Positions 1-11,840 of a DNA stretch of 64,000 nt are shown piece by piece (positions within the stretch are counted from its first letter, which is position 1; each line of letters begins with the position of its first letter). The notes beneath the pieces were generated by a model. That model had not been told where the DNA came from. It searched no databases and worked only from the letters and a program-made list of their open reading frames with translations. A program made the position numbers and the translations under genes. The DNA is from Lanius collurio (taxonomy: Eukaryota > Chordata > Aves > Passeriformes > Laniidae): the NCBI GenBank assembly GCA_020086605.1, contig JACBWW010000020.1:12770898-12834897 (forward strand), written 5' to 3'.

Positions 1-2617
1 TAAATTCAAATGATGGTAGTTTTAAAATGTGCACACAACTTTACATTTTGTGAGGAGCTTCTAGCGGCCATGGCTGCAGGCCTGATACAAAACTGAAATA
101 AGTCTAAATAAGTTATTATCTAGGTAATGAACTTGAATAACATTTTTAATCCTTCATTGATGTTACCATTTTGTAACCAGATTTGCTTTGTTCTTCCACA
201 CTATACATTAAAATAGGCACCTTCTCACCTTTTGAAAGAATATGATCATGAATGCAGTCCAACTCCTAGGATATATGATAACACTTTTTTTCAGTAAGTC
301 AAGCCGAGATAAGAACCCTGAGGCTTGCTGCACTGTCCAGATGTTGAGATTTCAGTAGAAGATGGGTGTTTCATCCTTGAAGTGATGTGAATTTTCCAGC
401 TAAAATGCAGCTCTGATGATGATAACGGTACACAAAAACCTCTCTGTGGTTGATCAGCACAAAGTTTATTCCACATGTAGGCCATATTTTAAAACTTAGG
501 GAAGGACTTATGTGTAGATGTGGGGTTCTGCTGTGTACTATAATGACTTCACTCAGTGGGATTTAAATTTGCATACATTATCCTATTATCATGCTTCTCC
601 CAAAGCTTTATTAGCTTGAGTGCAATATTGCCTGAATGTAGCTAGACTGCTTTCATAAATTAGTTGGTTCATGCAAAGCCAGTGCAAAAATAATTGAATT
701 TTGGAGCTTTTTTGGTTTTTCCCTAGCATATTTTTTCCATATTGGTGCTAGTATGTTTTTTATTACAGTCTGTGCTGACTAGTACTACATTTAGTCTTTT
801 ACTCCAGGAGATTCTCATCAGTGTATTATATATTAATCAGAATTATTAATCAGTAACTTGTTCCTGTATCAGTACACACCAGAATTTGTACATGGAAAAA
901 TGCAAATCATTTTATTCACTCCAGATGGGAGATGGATTGTAAGGGCAAAAACTGAGCAAGTACCAGAAATGAAAGCCTTGGCTAGTGTTTTTCCTTTTAT
1001 TTAAGCAAGCATCTTATACTGACTGCAGGGGAGAGGTGAGAGAATGGGAAAGTTGCTCAATGACAAAAAGTAGAAATCTCTTCATCCAAATCCTGCTTGG
1101 GTGAGGGTTAGCACAGTTTTCTCATAAATTGGCTATCTTCAGAAGTATCAAACTAACCCAATCTCACTCCCTTAGTCCCTGGCCTGATGGAGATTTAAGA
1201 CACCCATAACACCAAATACAGCCCCAGCCCTTTGGGGGCTTGATCCCTGGAAGCCATATTGATCTTTTTGTATCCCCTGCGACATGGGCTCCTGAGCTGA
1301 GCCCAGGGACAGAGCCACAGCGTGAAGGACGCCAGGCCCTGGTCAGTCAGTCCAGCAGGAGCTGCTGAGCAGAGGCAGCAATGCACTGGTGGTGCTTCAG
1401 GCAGGAGGGAAACAGTCTCTTACCAACATTTCTGTGTCTCTTGACACAGAGTGCCTGAAGACCTAGAATCGCTGATTCTAGTTGCAAGAGGATGTTGCCC
1501 ATAAGAATTGTTATTTGTTGTTTTATTGCAGTCTAGTAGTGCTATGCACAGCACCCTACAGGCACAAATTACAGACCTCACTCTGGTCATAAAGAATTGC
1601 AATCAAAATTTCAAAATATATTGGGCAGAAATCCAGCGTTAGATCCACCTTTCTTTAGAAAGAGTCTCTCTCTACCAAAGTGCCCTACCTCAATTCACCA
1701 TGAGCTAATCTCTCCCCACCCTGAATAACAGCACTAATTAAGAGAAGTTTTGGCTAATTGCAGTTCATACTGCCGCTTAGGTTGACCTAATTTGTGCTTG
1801 GCAGCCTCTGTAAGTGAAGAATAGGACACTGTGTTGCAGTAAACAACTCAATACAGGCAATATCTGGGCGGTCTAAAATAGACATTGGTAGCTCTTCAAA
1901 GTTAAAACCAAAAAAATGGTGTTTCTATGTTGGCTAATTTTATAAGCACTTTGTAGGGCGAAATTAAAGGATGTATTTGTTGCAGCACAAATATTGCCTG
2001 AGATGTGTGCAGAAAAGTGGTGAATCATTTCCTGTTTGCTGCATTGTTGCTTCATAGCTTTCTCCCATCGAGGGAGTGATGTTGCCCAAACAACCTACGA
2101 AGCACATCTGGGCGCTGCGTGTCACTCAGTGTCCCGGTCCCCTCTTGGCTGCGGGGGCTGTGCAGTGGCACGCGCGGTGCTCTGGGGCAGGCACAGGGAT
2201 GGGACTGCAAGGAGCTGGGCAGGGTCAGTGCCCCACCCAGCCTGGCCCTTTCCTGCAAACCTGCACAAGGCAGGTGACTCAGTGATGCAGATGTCTTGAG
2301 GAACCCCACTGTCTCTCTGATGCTGCAGATAATAAATGGTTAGAGGGAAGAGGGAGCCTTAAGTTCCTTTCGCGGCTTACCTGGTGTGTGGATTTCCACT
2401 GCAGTCCAATCCAGGGAACTTCAGCAGTCCTTGCACCACACAAAAGGCTGTTGAAGTTGAGCCAGGAATGTCACAATTGCAATAGCAAAGACCTAAGTCT
2501 GAAGGAGGGTCCTGACGTGTGTCTGCACTAATAAGCTACATGGAGTAAAGAAAGTGTCATGCTCAGAGTAGTTCACTGCTGGCTTTTCTGAAGTGCTGCT
2601 TGAAGATCACTGGCAGG
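1..2617. other. Unique sequence, no gene seen
   Basis: AT-rich unique sequence with a GC-richer patch around 2,090-2,290. The open frames there are short and overlap on both strands, as expected from base composition alone. I see no repeat family, RNA gene or splice-bounded exon that I can support. Confidence 0.5.
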
Positions 2618-3185
2618 TACACAGTCACAGAAACATTGGTTAAAAGAGGCCTGTGAAGGTCATCACCTCCAGCCTCTTTCTGGAAGCAGGACTACCACCA
2701 GTGCGGGTTGATAGGTCAGCTGTGACTTTGGTCAAGTCCTGTAAGCATGCAAGGACTGAGACTTCCTTGCCTTCCCAGACAACCTCTTCCAGTGCTGCAC
2801 TGTCCTCCTGGTAGAAATGGTTTTTGTAATGTCCAGTCCGAATCTCCAGTATGTGTCCATAGCTGCATGTTATATTGTCTGCCAGCTCAGACAGATTCAG
2901 TTTTCTCATGCTTCTGACACGTCAAAATCTTCACTGAAGGCAATATATATTTCATCTAGCCTGCTCCTCCCATTAGAATATACAGTCACTTCCTCACAGA
3001 CCACAGTCAGGTTTGATTTATCCTTGGTTTATCTTTCCATCTTTATGTAATTGGAAATGATCCCTGGGATTCATGCTCTCTGACCTTTCCAGGGCTGAGA
3101 CGAGCCTTACTTGTCTACAGTTCCTCTTCCCAGGTCCGCCTTCTTGCCTTGTCTATAGACAGATGTAACATTAGCCTTTTTCTAG
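2618..3185 (-). repeat. Degraded CR1 LINE fragment(s)
   Basis: On the plus strand, 2,640-2,890 reads like the reverse complement of an old CR1 3' region: 'ggtcatcacctccagcctc', then an equivalent of 'cccagacaacctcttccagtgctgcactgtcctcctgg', then an equivalent of 'aatgtccagtccgaatctcc'. On the minus strand at about 3,105-3,175 a frame reads KKANVT..VYRQGKK, which matches the CR1 reverse-transcriptase stretch around 'KKANVTPIFKKGKK'. In a complete CR1 these two parts lie much further apart. So this is either one internally deleted element or two adjacent fragments. It is heavily diverged and has no coding capacity. Confidence 0.6.
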
Positions 3186-6100
3186 TAAGAATAACAGCTT
3201 CCACTCCCCCAGTTTCACCATTGTTTTCATCTCAGCAGTTGTTTAGTAGCTTTTCCAAAAGCCTCTCACATGAATTGTGTTTTATACATGTTCTACAGAT
3301 TCCTGCCACTTCAAAATCATTCCTGACTGTTCCAGACACCAGTTTTCCCTTGGAGAACATACTATCCATGTCCTTTACTCCCTTCATTTTGAAGGAAGCT
3401 GCCTGGTTGGAACACAAGTTGAGAGCCATTGGAAGGAGGGATAGTTATGCAGGCAGAAAATTAACATAGACTGATGATAAACACTGGCTATCTTCTTTTC
3501 ACTGAATAGAGGTTAAAATTTTCAGCCTGTAAGATATGTTCCAAAACTTTATTATTTGCTCTTGTTACTTTACTGTAAGTGTCCTGTATTTTTTCTTCTT
3601 TTGGGAGGAATACAGACTGCTAATTGCTTTTGCAACCAGCTTGCCATAACATAATTTACACTTCTCTTTTGGGTATTAGTGACAGAGTTTCATGAAAGAA
3701 GCATTTTCTAAATTACAGAAATTAACTTAATGGCTATTAGGCTTTACTCAAGTTAAATTCTCTCCCTCAAAACATAGACTTTACTTAATATAATTAATGT
3801 TTTGGGCATGCCAAATGTGTATATATACATTATATAGCTGAGTGTAAAAATCCAGGAAACACTCCTTATATGACTTCACCATGCCCTTCATATATCACTA
3901 AATAATAAGGATGATAAACAAATGGAATATACAAATTTACATCACAGAAAGGTTTTTTAATATAACAAGTGTTTCCTTAGTCTCTTAAGTCACAAATGTG
4001 GCTCTTAAAATTTTTGCTTGCTGTACAGCTGATGTAAAACTTAGTCAAATGGTTGTTTCATTCCTATACTCCCTCTGATACCTGAAATCCATAAGTGAAA
4101 TGACAATATTAAATAAAAAAAAATGCAGAAGTGAACAAGGGCAATCAATTATATTTACCTAGGTTGTTTTAGCAACTAGACTTCCCTCTGACAATCATTA
4201 AATCAGTTAATGGAATTAAATTAATTGTTAGGGAAAGTCTGCCCTGTGCCTTGTATATTATCTCAATTTTTAGTATGTGCTATGCAAGTTAGCAAAAATT
4301 AACTGCCAGCTTTCACTGTTCATCCTTCAAAGCTAGTTTAGTCAAGTATGTAGTGTTCTCCTCTCTGGGCTCCCAGTCAGTTGCCCTGTCCTACACACAC
4401 GCTTTTTCCAAGGCACAAAACAGGAGATCATGCCAGAAGGAAAGCTGCCTGTGCAACATAATATGAGGAGACCCAAATATTTCTACAGTGCTGTAGAAGT
4501 TGCACATGCAGTATATGTTGCATGGACATGGGTGGATTAGGTATGGGGTACTTACTGGAATGTAAATGTTCTGTTTTATGCCTATTCAGCATCCCTGATG
4601 CACCCAACAGCCTATGCTCTGATGCAATAGTTGCAGCTCACTAGAAGTAAAAACAGCAATTGTACAAGAATAAAGATGAAACCAGAGAGACTGAACAGTG
4701 AATAGGAATTTCTGACAATCAGTACTGGGTGGGTGTGAGAGGGAAAGAGAGCATGAGCAAGTCAGAGCATCTCAGAGTCTGAATGTACTATCCCAGTTTT
4801 TCAGAGGCGTAGCTCATCGACGGCACCCATGCATCAACCCTGCTCTTCCTGTAATTTTGTCAGCTGTAATAAAGGGAGAAATTAAACATTTTGCTATCTC
4901 CAATCACTGTTTTCAGATAGTTCCTCTTGGGTTTCTACCCTGCTGGCTTCTTGCAAGGTTCACCATTTTCCTTTTCCCTATAGGAATGATGTCCTACTGT
5001 TATCCTGCTCCCTTTCAAGGTGATGTCAGGTGAGTGCACAGCATTCCCCATGGCAGAAGTCTTCCTTCCTTGCATTATGCAGGGTTCACTAAGTCACAGA
5101 CAATTACTCCACCTGATACTTGTCAACATGCAGGCACACAAGAATTTTTTACCTCCAAAACTATCTACTCAGCACCATCCTCTGCAGACTTTGCCCTCCT
5201 TTCAGCCTGTCTGGAAGGAATGAATGGGGTGGAAAGGAGACAACAAGCTCAGTTTCAAGCTGTGGCTTGAAGTTGCCAGAGTTAAGCTGGGAAGCTCTCC
5301 AGAAAGATATCTTGCACAGCTGGAGCCCTGGACTCGAGAAAGGCAGCTCTGAGACCCCCCTCTGAGCACCAAGAAAGACAGGCAGCCAGAGAACAGGTAC
5401 TTCAGAGCCTTTGTGTTACTTTAGCAGCAGTGAAAGGAGTAGAGCCCCTGTGAAACCCACAAAGCAGTGGCCAGGGTACAGCTAACAGCTTGCAGGACAT
5501 ACTCCATGGCCTGTATTAGGTGGCCACTCTGGCAACACTGAAACAGATCCACCACCTATGTCACCACTTGGACCCCGGCAACAGCAGAAAGGCAAAAGTC
5601 CAGAATTTACATTCCCCAAAAGAGTGAATATCTATTATTTTCCTATCACCTAAAACAGAACTAGCTGATTCGTGTTAATTACAGCTTAGATAAAATTAAT
5701 TTACAGGTAATTAACATGCTGCCTTTTGTATAGCAGCATATACAAGCATACAGCTTGGCATCCAACACTGACCTGACACACCCATAATGGTGGTATGAAG
5801 TCAGTGGATCTGTTTGAAGAGTGGTATATTGCTTGAATTAAGGGCACAAGGGCAGGGAAAGAGGCCATGCAAAATGTGACTCATTTACCTATAAATCAGA
5901 TTATGGTTGGGAAGATATTTATTTACTGATGTTGGGACACCATCAGTAAGAGAAGCAGCAAGAACAAGTGATGACAAGACTTCTGTATTCCCAGGAACTG
6001 TTAAGGTTTGGTATTGATACTCTGACACACAGGAATGAGCAAATTTGTTTTCAACAGCTTTTACTCCAGGTGATTAGATGGGGTGAGACAGGTTTGTTAC

Positions 6101-8320
6101 TAGTAAAGCATTTATCTCTCTTTTCAAAAACAGTACACAACATCTATGAGATGTAACTGATCAGACACACCCTCTAGGAGATACATCCTTCCTATTCTTG
6201 TAAGCCAGCAAAATCTATATTTTCATCTTAGACTAATCACATGAACCACGCTGGATGCTCAGAGCCAGCGTCTCACCACACATAAACCAAAGTAGCTCCT
6301 CTCAAGGCAGTGGAGTAGCACCAGCTGTGCTGTTTCAGATGAGATCTACAAACCTCCATGCCTGTGTTGGTCTGCCTATAGGAGCAACGTGAAGTTACCT
6401 GTTTACAGAAGTAGATCTTCAAAACATGTAGAAAACATATTGTGCAGAAAGTTTGCCCTTGTCAGGAATCATGAATCCAGGGGTCTCTGCATCAGGAGCA
6501 CTTCCTCAGTTAAGTGTAATGTATTGCACTTGAACATGGGCTTCCTTACCTAGAGCTCAGATATCTACACTAACATCTACATATACTCTTTTATGTATTA
6601 GAATGACTTTTAAGCAGTTACAAATAGAAGAACTATGAAACATATACTATGCTGTCTGTGAAACAGCTTTCCCTCCAAAAAAATTTGCCTTATAGGCAAT
6701 ATAAGCATTTTAAAATAGGAAATAATATTATATTATTGAAATTTAAAGTGTTTTACCATATTGACCTGGTCTTCCAATCAAATGTAACCAACAGACACAC
6801 AGATCAAAAGAATTGTCCTTTTTATATGTTAATAATTGTGCAGTTCCCAGAACAGTAGCACAGTTTATTGGAAACTCCCCAGCTCTGCTCTCCTTGAGTT
6901 CAGATCCAGAAAAAGGCAGAAATAAGTCACAAGTAAAATCCTTTTTTTCAGAGATTGGCACTGTACCTCTCAGGAAAGACACAGCCCATGGGATAGTACA
7001 CCAGGGAAGAGTTCAGGCCTACCTCCATACCTAGTTTTACGCTGAAGTTGCATCCACTAGCCCATAATAATTCCTCAGAGGATGAGAAGTTCATCTGCTG
7101 TAAACCACAAGGGTTTGCTGATCTAGGATCACAAAGCAACATTCTTTGACTAAGGATCTTGATGTCACTGAGCTTATTATTTAAAACTTTGAAAAGAGAA
7201 AAGCATGTCTCCACATGCTAATACACAGACATTTTTTAAATAGTATCCTCCCAAAACAAGCAAAGTAAACCAAGGCTGAAATTCTCAGATTTAGTTATTA
7301 TACTCTCTGATCTGTTTTTAATTTGTTTTCTGTTACCATTGATCTCTAACAACTTAGGTAATCGGTACATGTAAGCTACACAGTATTGTTATGGTTTGGT
7401 AAATGCAGATGACTTTATATGAGGAATATTGTTCATGTATCTTTTTCAGAGGCTGGCCTTGATTTCTTTGCTGCTTCTAGTCTACTGCAGACTGTCAAAA
7501 ACTGGCACTTCCCAAAGAGCTGCCATTATAAGAAAATGTAGCTGCCACTTTCCCCAGGTTTAGTCATGTGTCTGAATTTTGGAAAGGCATATGATGGAAG
7601 GAAGAAGTGAGGGAAATCGGATTATTTTGGTTTTGCTACTCTGATGTATCTAGTAATCAGGCATTTTATCAATCCTCCTTGCCAAAACCTAACTAGTACT
7701 TACATTTTGAAAGTATGTATTATATAACAAACCCCTATGATTTATTGGACCATAGATCATTTGCCTGGGAAACTGTAAGGACTGGAACATTAATCCTGCT
7801 AGGCATGGGCACAAAACCTCAGTTCTCCCACTTGAGCAGTGTGCAGGAAATCTCCTCTTGCTCAAGCTCCTGCCATGAGATGCAGAGTCCAGGCAGCAAG
7901 GGCCTTCCAAGCTGTGCTTCCCCACTGAGAATTTGTCCCCACAGGGCAGTGATGAAATGCAGTGCAGTGCAGTGCAGCCTGCCACTTCTCATAAATCTCA
8001 GAGACTCACACTCACAAGGGACACAAATACAAGTTTCTAGTCATAAAGGGACACATTTCTGGTAGCTCTGCACAGAGCACTGAACTTTCTTCTAAACAGT
8101 AGCAACTAAAAGGCAGTAAAATAATGACTGATAGAAGTGTTGCCTTTTTACAGCCAAAAGGCTGATAATAGTCATTAAAATGGTTCTCGAGATGTGAACT
8201 TCAGCCAGTAAGGGAAAACATTCAATAAGATCTTATAAAATAAATTATTTTGTTGGTTTAAATGTTTACACTATCATGGGAAACAAATAGTTTCACTAAA
8301 TCAGAGGCAGATTTGTAGTT
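3186..8320. other. Unique AT-rich sequence, no gene seen
   Basis: There are many short open frames on both strands but no recognisable domain. The only simple repeat of note is a pentamer (TGCAG) x4 at 7,958-7,979. AT-rich stretches occur near 3,780-4,000 and 6,650-6,760. Confidence 0.5.
7958..7979. repeat. (TGCAG)4 microsatellite
   Basis: Four near-perfect tandem copies of the pentamer TGCAG. It is a short pentanucleotide microsatellite of no evident function. Confidence 0.7.
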
Positions 8321-8892
8321 AGAATCTTATCGTAGAGTGGTTTGCATTGGAAGGGACCTTAAAGATCATCTAGTTCCTGTGACATGGGCGGGGACACCTT
8401 CCACTAGACCAGGTTGCTCAGAGACCCCCATCAACCTGGCCTTGAACATCCATAGCTTCTCTGGCCAACCTGTTTAAGTACATCACCACCCTCATAGTGA
8501 AGAATTTCTTCCTACTATCTAATCTAAACCTACTCTCTTTCATTTTAAAGGCCTTCCCCCTAGACCTACCACCGCATGCCCTTGTAAAAAGCCCCTCTCC
8601 AGCCTTCATGTAGGCCCCCTCTAAGTACCCAAAGGCTGCTAAAAGTCTCCCTGGAGCCTTCTCCAGGCTGAACAACCCTCACTCTCAGCCTTTCCTCTTA
8701 GGAGAGATGGCCTATCCTTCTCATCATCTTCATGGCTCACCTCCAGAGGTCCATTTTTGTTTATGCTTGGGTCCCCAGGCCTCAACACAGTACTTTGGGT
8801 GGGTTCTCATGAAAGTAGTGTAGAGGGGCAGAACCATCTTCCTCAACCTTCTGGTCATACTTCTTTTGATGCAGCCCAGAATACAGTTAGAA
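8321..8892 (-). repeat. CR1 LINE, 5'-truncated, 3' end portion
   Basis: The plus strand reads through the reverse complement of the avian CR1 3' end: 'tggaagggaccttaaagatcatctagttcc', 'gggacaccttccactagaccaggttgctcagag', 'catagtgaagaatttcttcctac', 'ccttgtaaaaagcccctctcc', 'ggctgaacaaccctcactctcagcc' and 'gtagaggggcagaaccatctt'. It ends at 'cttcttttgatgcagcccagaatacagttag', where similarity stops. The element is therefore inserted on the minus strand and 5'-truncated to about 570 bp, as most CR1 copies are. The 85-codon frame inside it is a by-product of the 3' region. The divergence is moderate, so it is younger than the CR1 remnant at 2.6 kb. Confidence 0.93.
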
Positions 8893-11184
8893 GGTACTCT
8901 GCATAAATACTGTGACCTTTCTTTGTACTAAATATATATCACACAGATATTTTAATAAGGACTGTGATGACAAAGCAAGAAGACAGCTTAGCTTCTCACA
9001 GAAAATCTTAGAAGTGCACAGCTCTTAACAAAAGCACGTTTGTGAGAGGAAGACATTTTGAATATTTCCATAACCCATGCATGAGAGAGGGGATACACAA
9101 GGCTGCTCAGGCCATGAATCTCATTTCAGTGCTTCCTTTTGAGACCAGCCCAATACCGGTATGCCTCATCCTGCAGCACCCAAAAGCAGGAGCAGTTCCT
9201 GGGTTGGGAGTTGGAGAGCTGGTAAAGGACAAAATTCACATCATCTGCACAAGCAACTTTACAAAAAAGCTAGAATATGGCTAGAGATAAGTAGGGTAAA
9301 TGAACACCATTAGACCTGGTTAGAGCATGTGATCCTTAATTACTTCTTCCAGAACACTTTGATGTCCCTACAGAGAGGTTATATGAAGTTCAAAATGACT
9401 TGCTAATAAGTAAGATTTTCAAAAGCATTTAAATAGTGAATGAGTTCCAGAGACTGCTAAGTTACATAGGTAGCTTTGAAAATTTCCCCTCAAGATAATA
9501 AATGTGTGTCCCACCATGTGCTAAAAAGCCTTTCTTCTGCAGTGGTACAGTATTACTTGCACACATTTTGTAGTCGTGTTTTTGTTCTCTGACTAACTGA
9601 AAGCATAGCCTCGGTGTATCACTGTGTATGTTGTGCAAGAGCACACTTGGAATTTGCATTCTTTAGATTACCAGACAATAAAAAACCCCTGAGATTGCAC
9701 AGATATGCACCACCCTTCATTAGAGGCAGTGATATTCTCTCCCACCCAGTCCTGCCCAACCAAGACAATATTGCACATACACATCCAGACAATGAGACTA
9801 CCACACCTTTTGCCTCTAATTAAAATTATTAAGTTGAGAAGGAAAGAAATGCATTTCAGTCTGTGCTGGTTAGCCAAATGTCTTGATAAAACTGAACATG
9901 TTCTGCTGCTGCCCACCATCTGTCCTTATAAATACTTTTTGAAAACACTGAACAGGAAAACAGATTTGTCATTACTGACTTCCACAATTTTATACTATGC
10001 CCTCAGTTTTTTCTTTATGCAGACCAATAGAAACTACAAAATAGGATAAATTTTTCTCCTATAAAAACAATTCTGCATTAGACACATTTCAGTAGAAAAT
10101 ATTCAAACCTAATGCATGTAGAAAGCTATGCAGAGCAATGAGGATGTCCTTTTGAGAACAGTATTTTGGGGCAATCTTGCTTCTCTTGTCTCAATCCATT
10201 CTTCACATATTCTCAGTTCTTTCAATGTTAGATAAGCTCTCATGGAAGCACTGTGACTCCCCGTCTTTGACATAGGTTACTTTTCATTGCTCTGCAGTCC
10301 TTCAGGCATCAAAACTATGTACATCTTCTCAGCTTTCCTTTGTTGCTGAAAATTCAGACATCTGCAAGAAAATATGCCTTTTCCATTACTGAGGTAAAGA
10401 AACCCTCCCAGACAACCATAGCATCTAGTCCTGCCACGATTCCCACCATTTTGCCCCTGATACAAAGACAAAATCCCAGCTGATGCAATATAGCAGCCCA
10501 GCCACTGATGAGTATGGGCTGCCAGGAAGGTCGGTGCTGTTTCTTATGCAGACTCCCCACTGAACTTTAAGTTCAGTCACCATCCCCAGGCTTCCAGCGA
10601 TCTGTTTTAACTACTGTGCCACGGGTGCCTTTCTTGAAAGCTTCACCTCATGTACAATATCATAGTCAACTGGTATTTGTAAGACAAAGGAAAATGGACT
10701 TTGCCTGAGGCCAGTGCTAATCTCTAGAGAAAAACAGGAATATCTCCTACTGCTGCAGGATCAATTGTGAGCTCTCTTTCCACAGATTATTGCAATTATT
10801 TCTTTTTTTTTTTTTCTCCAAACTACTCTTCTTTCTTATCACAGAAGCTCTTCCTAACAGACAAGTGGGAATTAGATGTTCATAAAATTCAACTTCACAA
10901 TAGCTGTGAATAAACAGTACCAGATACAAACATCCCATCACAAGATGAGAACTGGCTCACACAGGTGCAGATATTCAATTCCTCAGGGCTTGAGTTCAGG
11001 CAATACAGAAGCCCCACTTTCTTGGCAAATTTTGGTGAGATAAAGGCTGAGTGTGAAAATTTCTGGAATACCAGGACTGTTTAAGGAAAAGCTGCTCAGC
11101 TGATATTAAACCAGTTGAGGAGTGTTGGCTAATCCCATGGCATTCGTGGTCATGTGAGAGCAGGGCTACTGGGAAGGAGCAGTA
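8893..11184. other. Unique sequence, no gene seen
   Basis: AT-rich, with a T13 tract near 10,803-10,815. Short open frames occur on both strands without domains. No repeat family recognised. Confidence 0.5.
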
Positions 11185-11190
11185 CCTCCT
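11185..11190. repeat. Target-site duplication, left copy (CCTCCT)
   Basis: CCTCCT directly abuts the left edge of the solo LTR and recurs at its right edge (11,835-11,840). A 6-bp duplication is what retroviral integrases of the class II (ERVK/alpha/beta) type usually make. The sequence is low in complexity, so the exact length is uncertain by one base. Confidence 0.75.
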
Positions 11191-11485
11191 TAAAGTTATT
11201 AAGCTGACGGGGGGTTCTCCCAGCCCGGGCTGGATGGGGTCAGAGGCTCAGACCCAAGAAGCCGTAGCAGACCTGGAGAGGTGATCCCGTGAGGAACCGT
11301 CTCCCAGGGGGTTGTGGCTTCTCTCAGCCATCGGCCAGCAGTGCCTGCAGAGATGCCTGGCTCAGCAGCCATCAGCTCTCAGTGATTCAGCAGTGATTTC
11401 AGCTCTGCTCTGCAAGGCAGAACCCCCCTTGGCCAGGCCCGGATAGAGAGAGGAGAGGACTCTCTGGTGGTTCCGCAGAAGCAGC

Positions 11486-11491
11486 TTTATT
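11486..11491 (-). terminator. LTR polyadenylation signal AATAAA
   Basis: AATAAA on the minus strand, about 70 bases downstream of the TATA-like box of the solo LTR. It is conserved in the sister copy at 39,413-39,418. Confidence 0.75.
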
Positions 11492-11554
11492 CTTCCATCT
11501 TCCACGAAGGGGTGACCAGAGACGAATCCTCCAATGACTCACGGCAAAGGGGTC

Positions 11555-11562
11555 TCTTTTAT
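11555..11562 (-). promoter_or_regulatory. LTR TATA-like box
   Basis: CATAAAAG on the minus strand, in the same context as the sister LTR. It marks the U3 core promoter. Present activity is unknown. Confidence 0.65.
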
Positions 11563-11834
11563 GGGGGTACAGAGGTGGGCGTACAAGGGTAAGAAACCAA
11601 TGGGTACTAGGGTATTTTACATACAGTTTCCTAGAGGATCTTGGATCTATCTTTTCTAACTAAAAAGGCTCTTTTTTTCCCCAAGAGGGGCCTGCAGGGG
11701 GATTGTGTGACCTCCTTATCTCCAGGCCTCCCTGCCAGGGCAGGGGCCTGTCAGACCGCACGTCTGGAGATGTTGCAGTTCCCTTTATCTAAACAAGGGC
11801 TTCCTGCCAAGACAGGGGTTTGTCAGACCCTACA

Positions 11835-11840
11835 CCTCCT
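11835..11840. repeat. Target-site duplication, right copy (CCTCCT)
   Basis: Right-hand partner of the duplication at 11,185-11,190. It lies immediately after the LTR's TGTAGGG end. Confidence 0.75.

Larger units (their letters stand above)
11191..11834 (-). mobile_element. Solo LTR (family A), minus strand
   Basis: This 644-bp LTR is the reverse complement of the copy at 39,064-39,706, alignable end to end with high similarity by eye. Read on its own strand it starts TGTAGGGTCTGAC at 11,834 and ends ...AATAACTTTA at 11,191. It is flanked by CCTCCT on both sides. An inverted CCAAT-type box (CCATTGG), a TATA-like CATAAAAG (11,555-11,562) and an AATAAA (11,486-11,491) occur in the order expected for U3-R-U5. 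No internal retroviral sequence adjoins it, so it is a solo LTR left by LTR-LTR recombination. Its 3' terminus lacks the usual CA. Confidence 0.9.

Noticed and set aside
1190..1460. GC-richer patch that might be an LTR
   Set aside because: No terminal TG...CA edges, TATA/AATAAA pair or target duplication could be placed.
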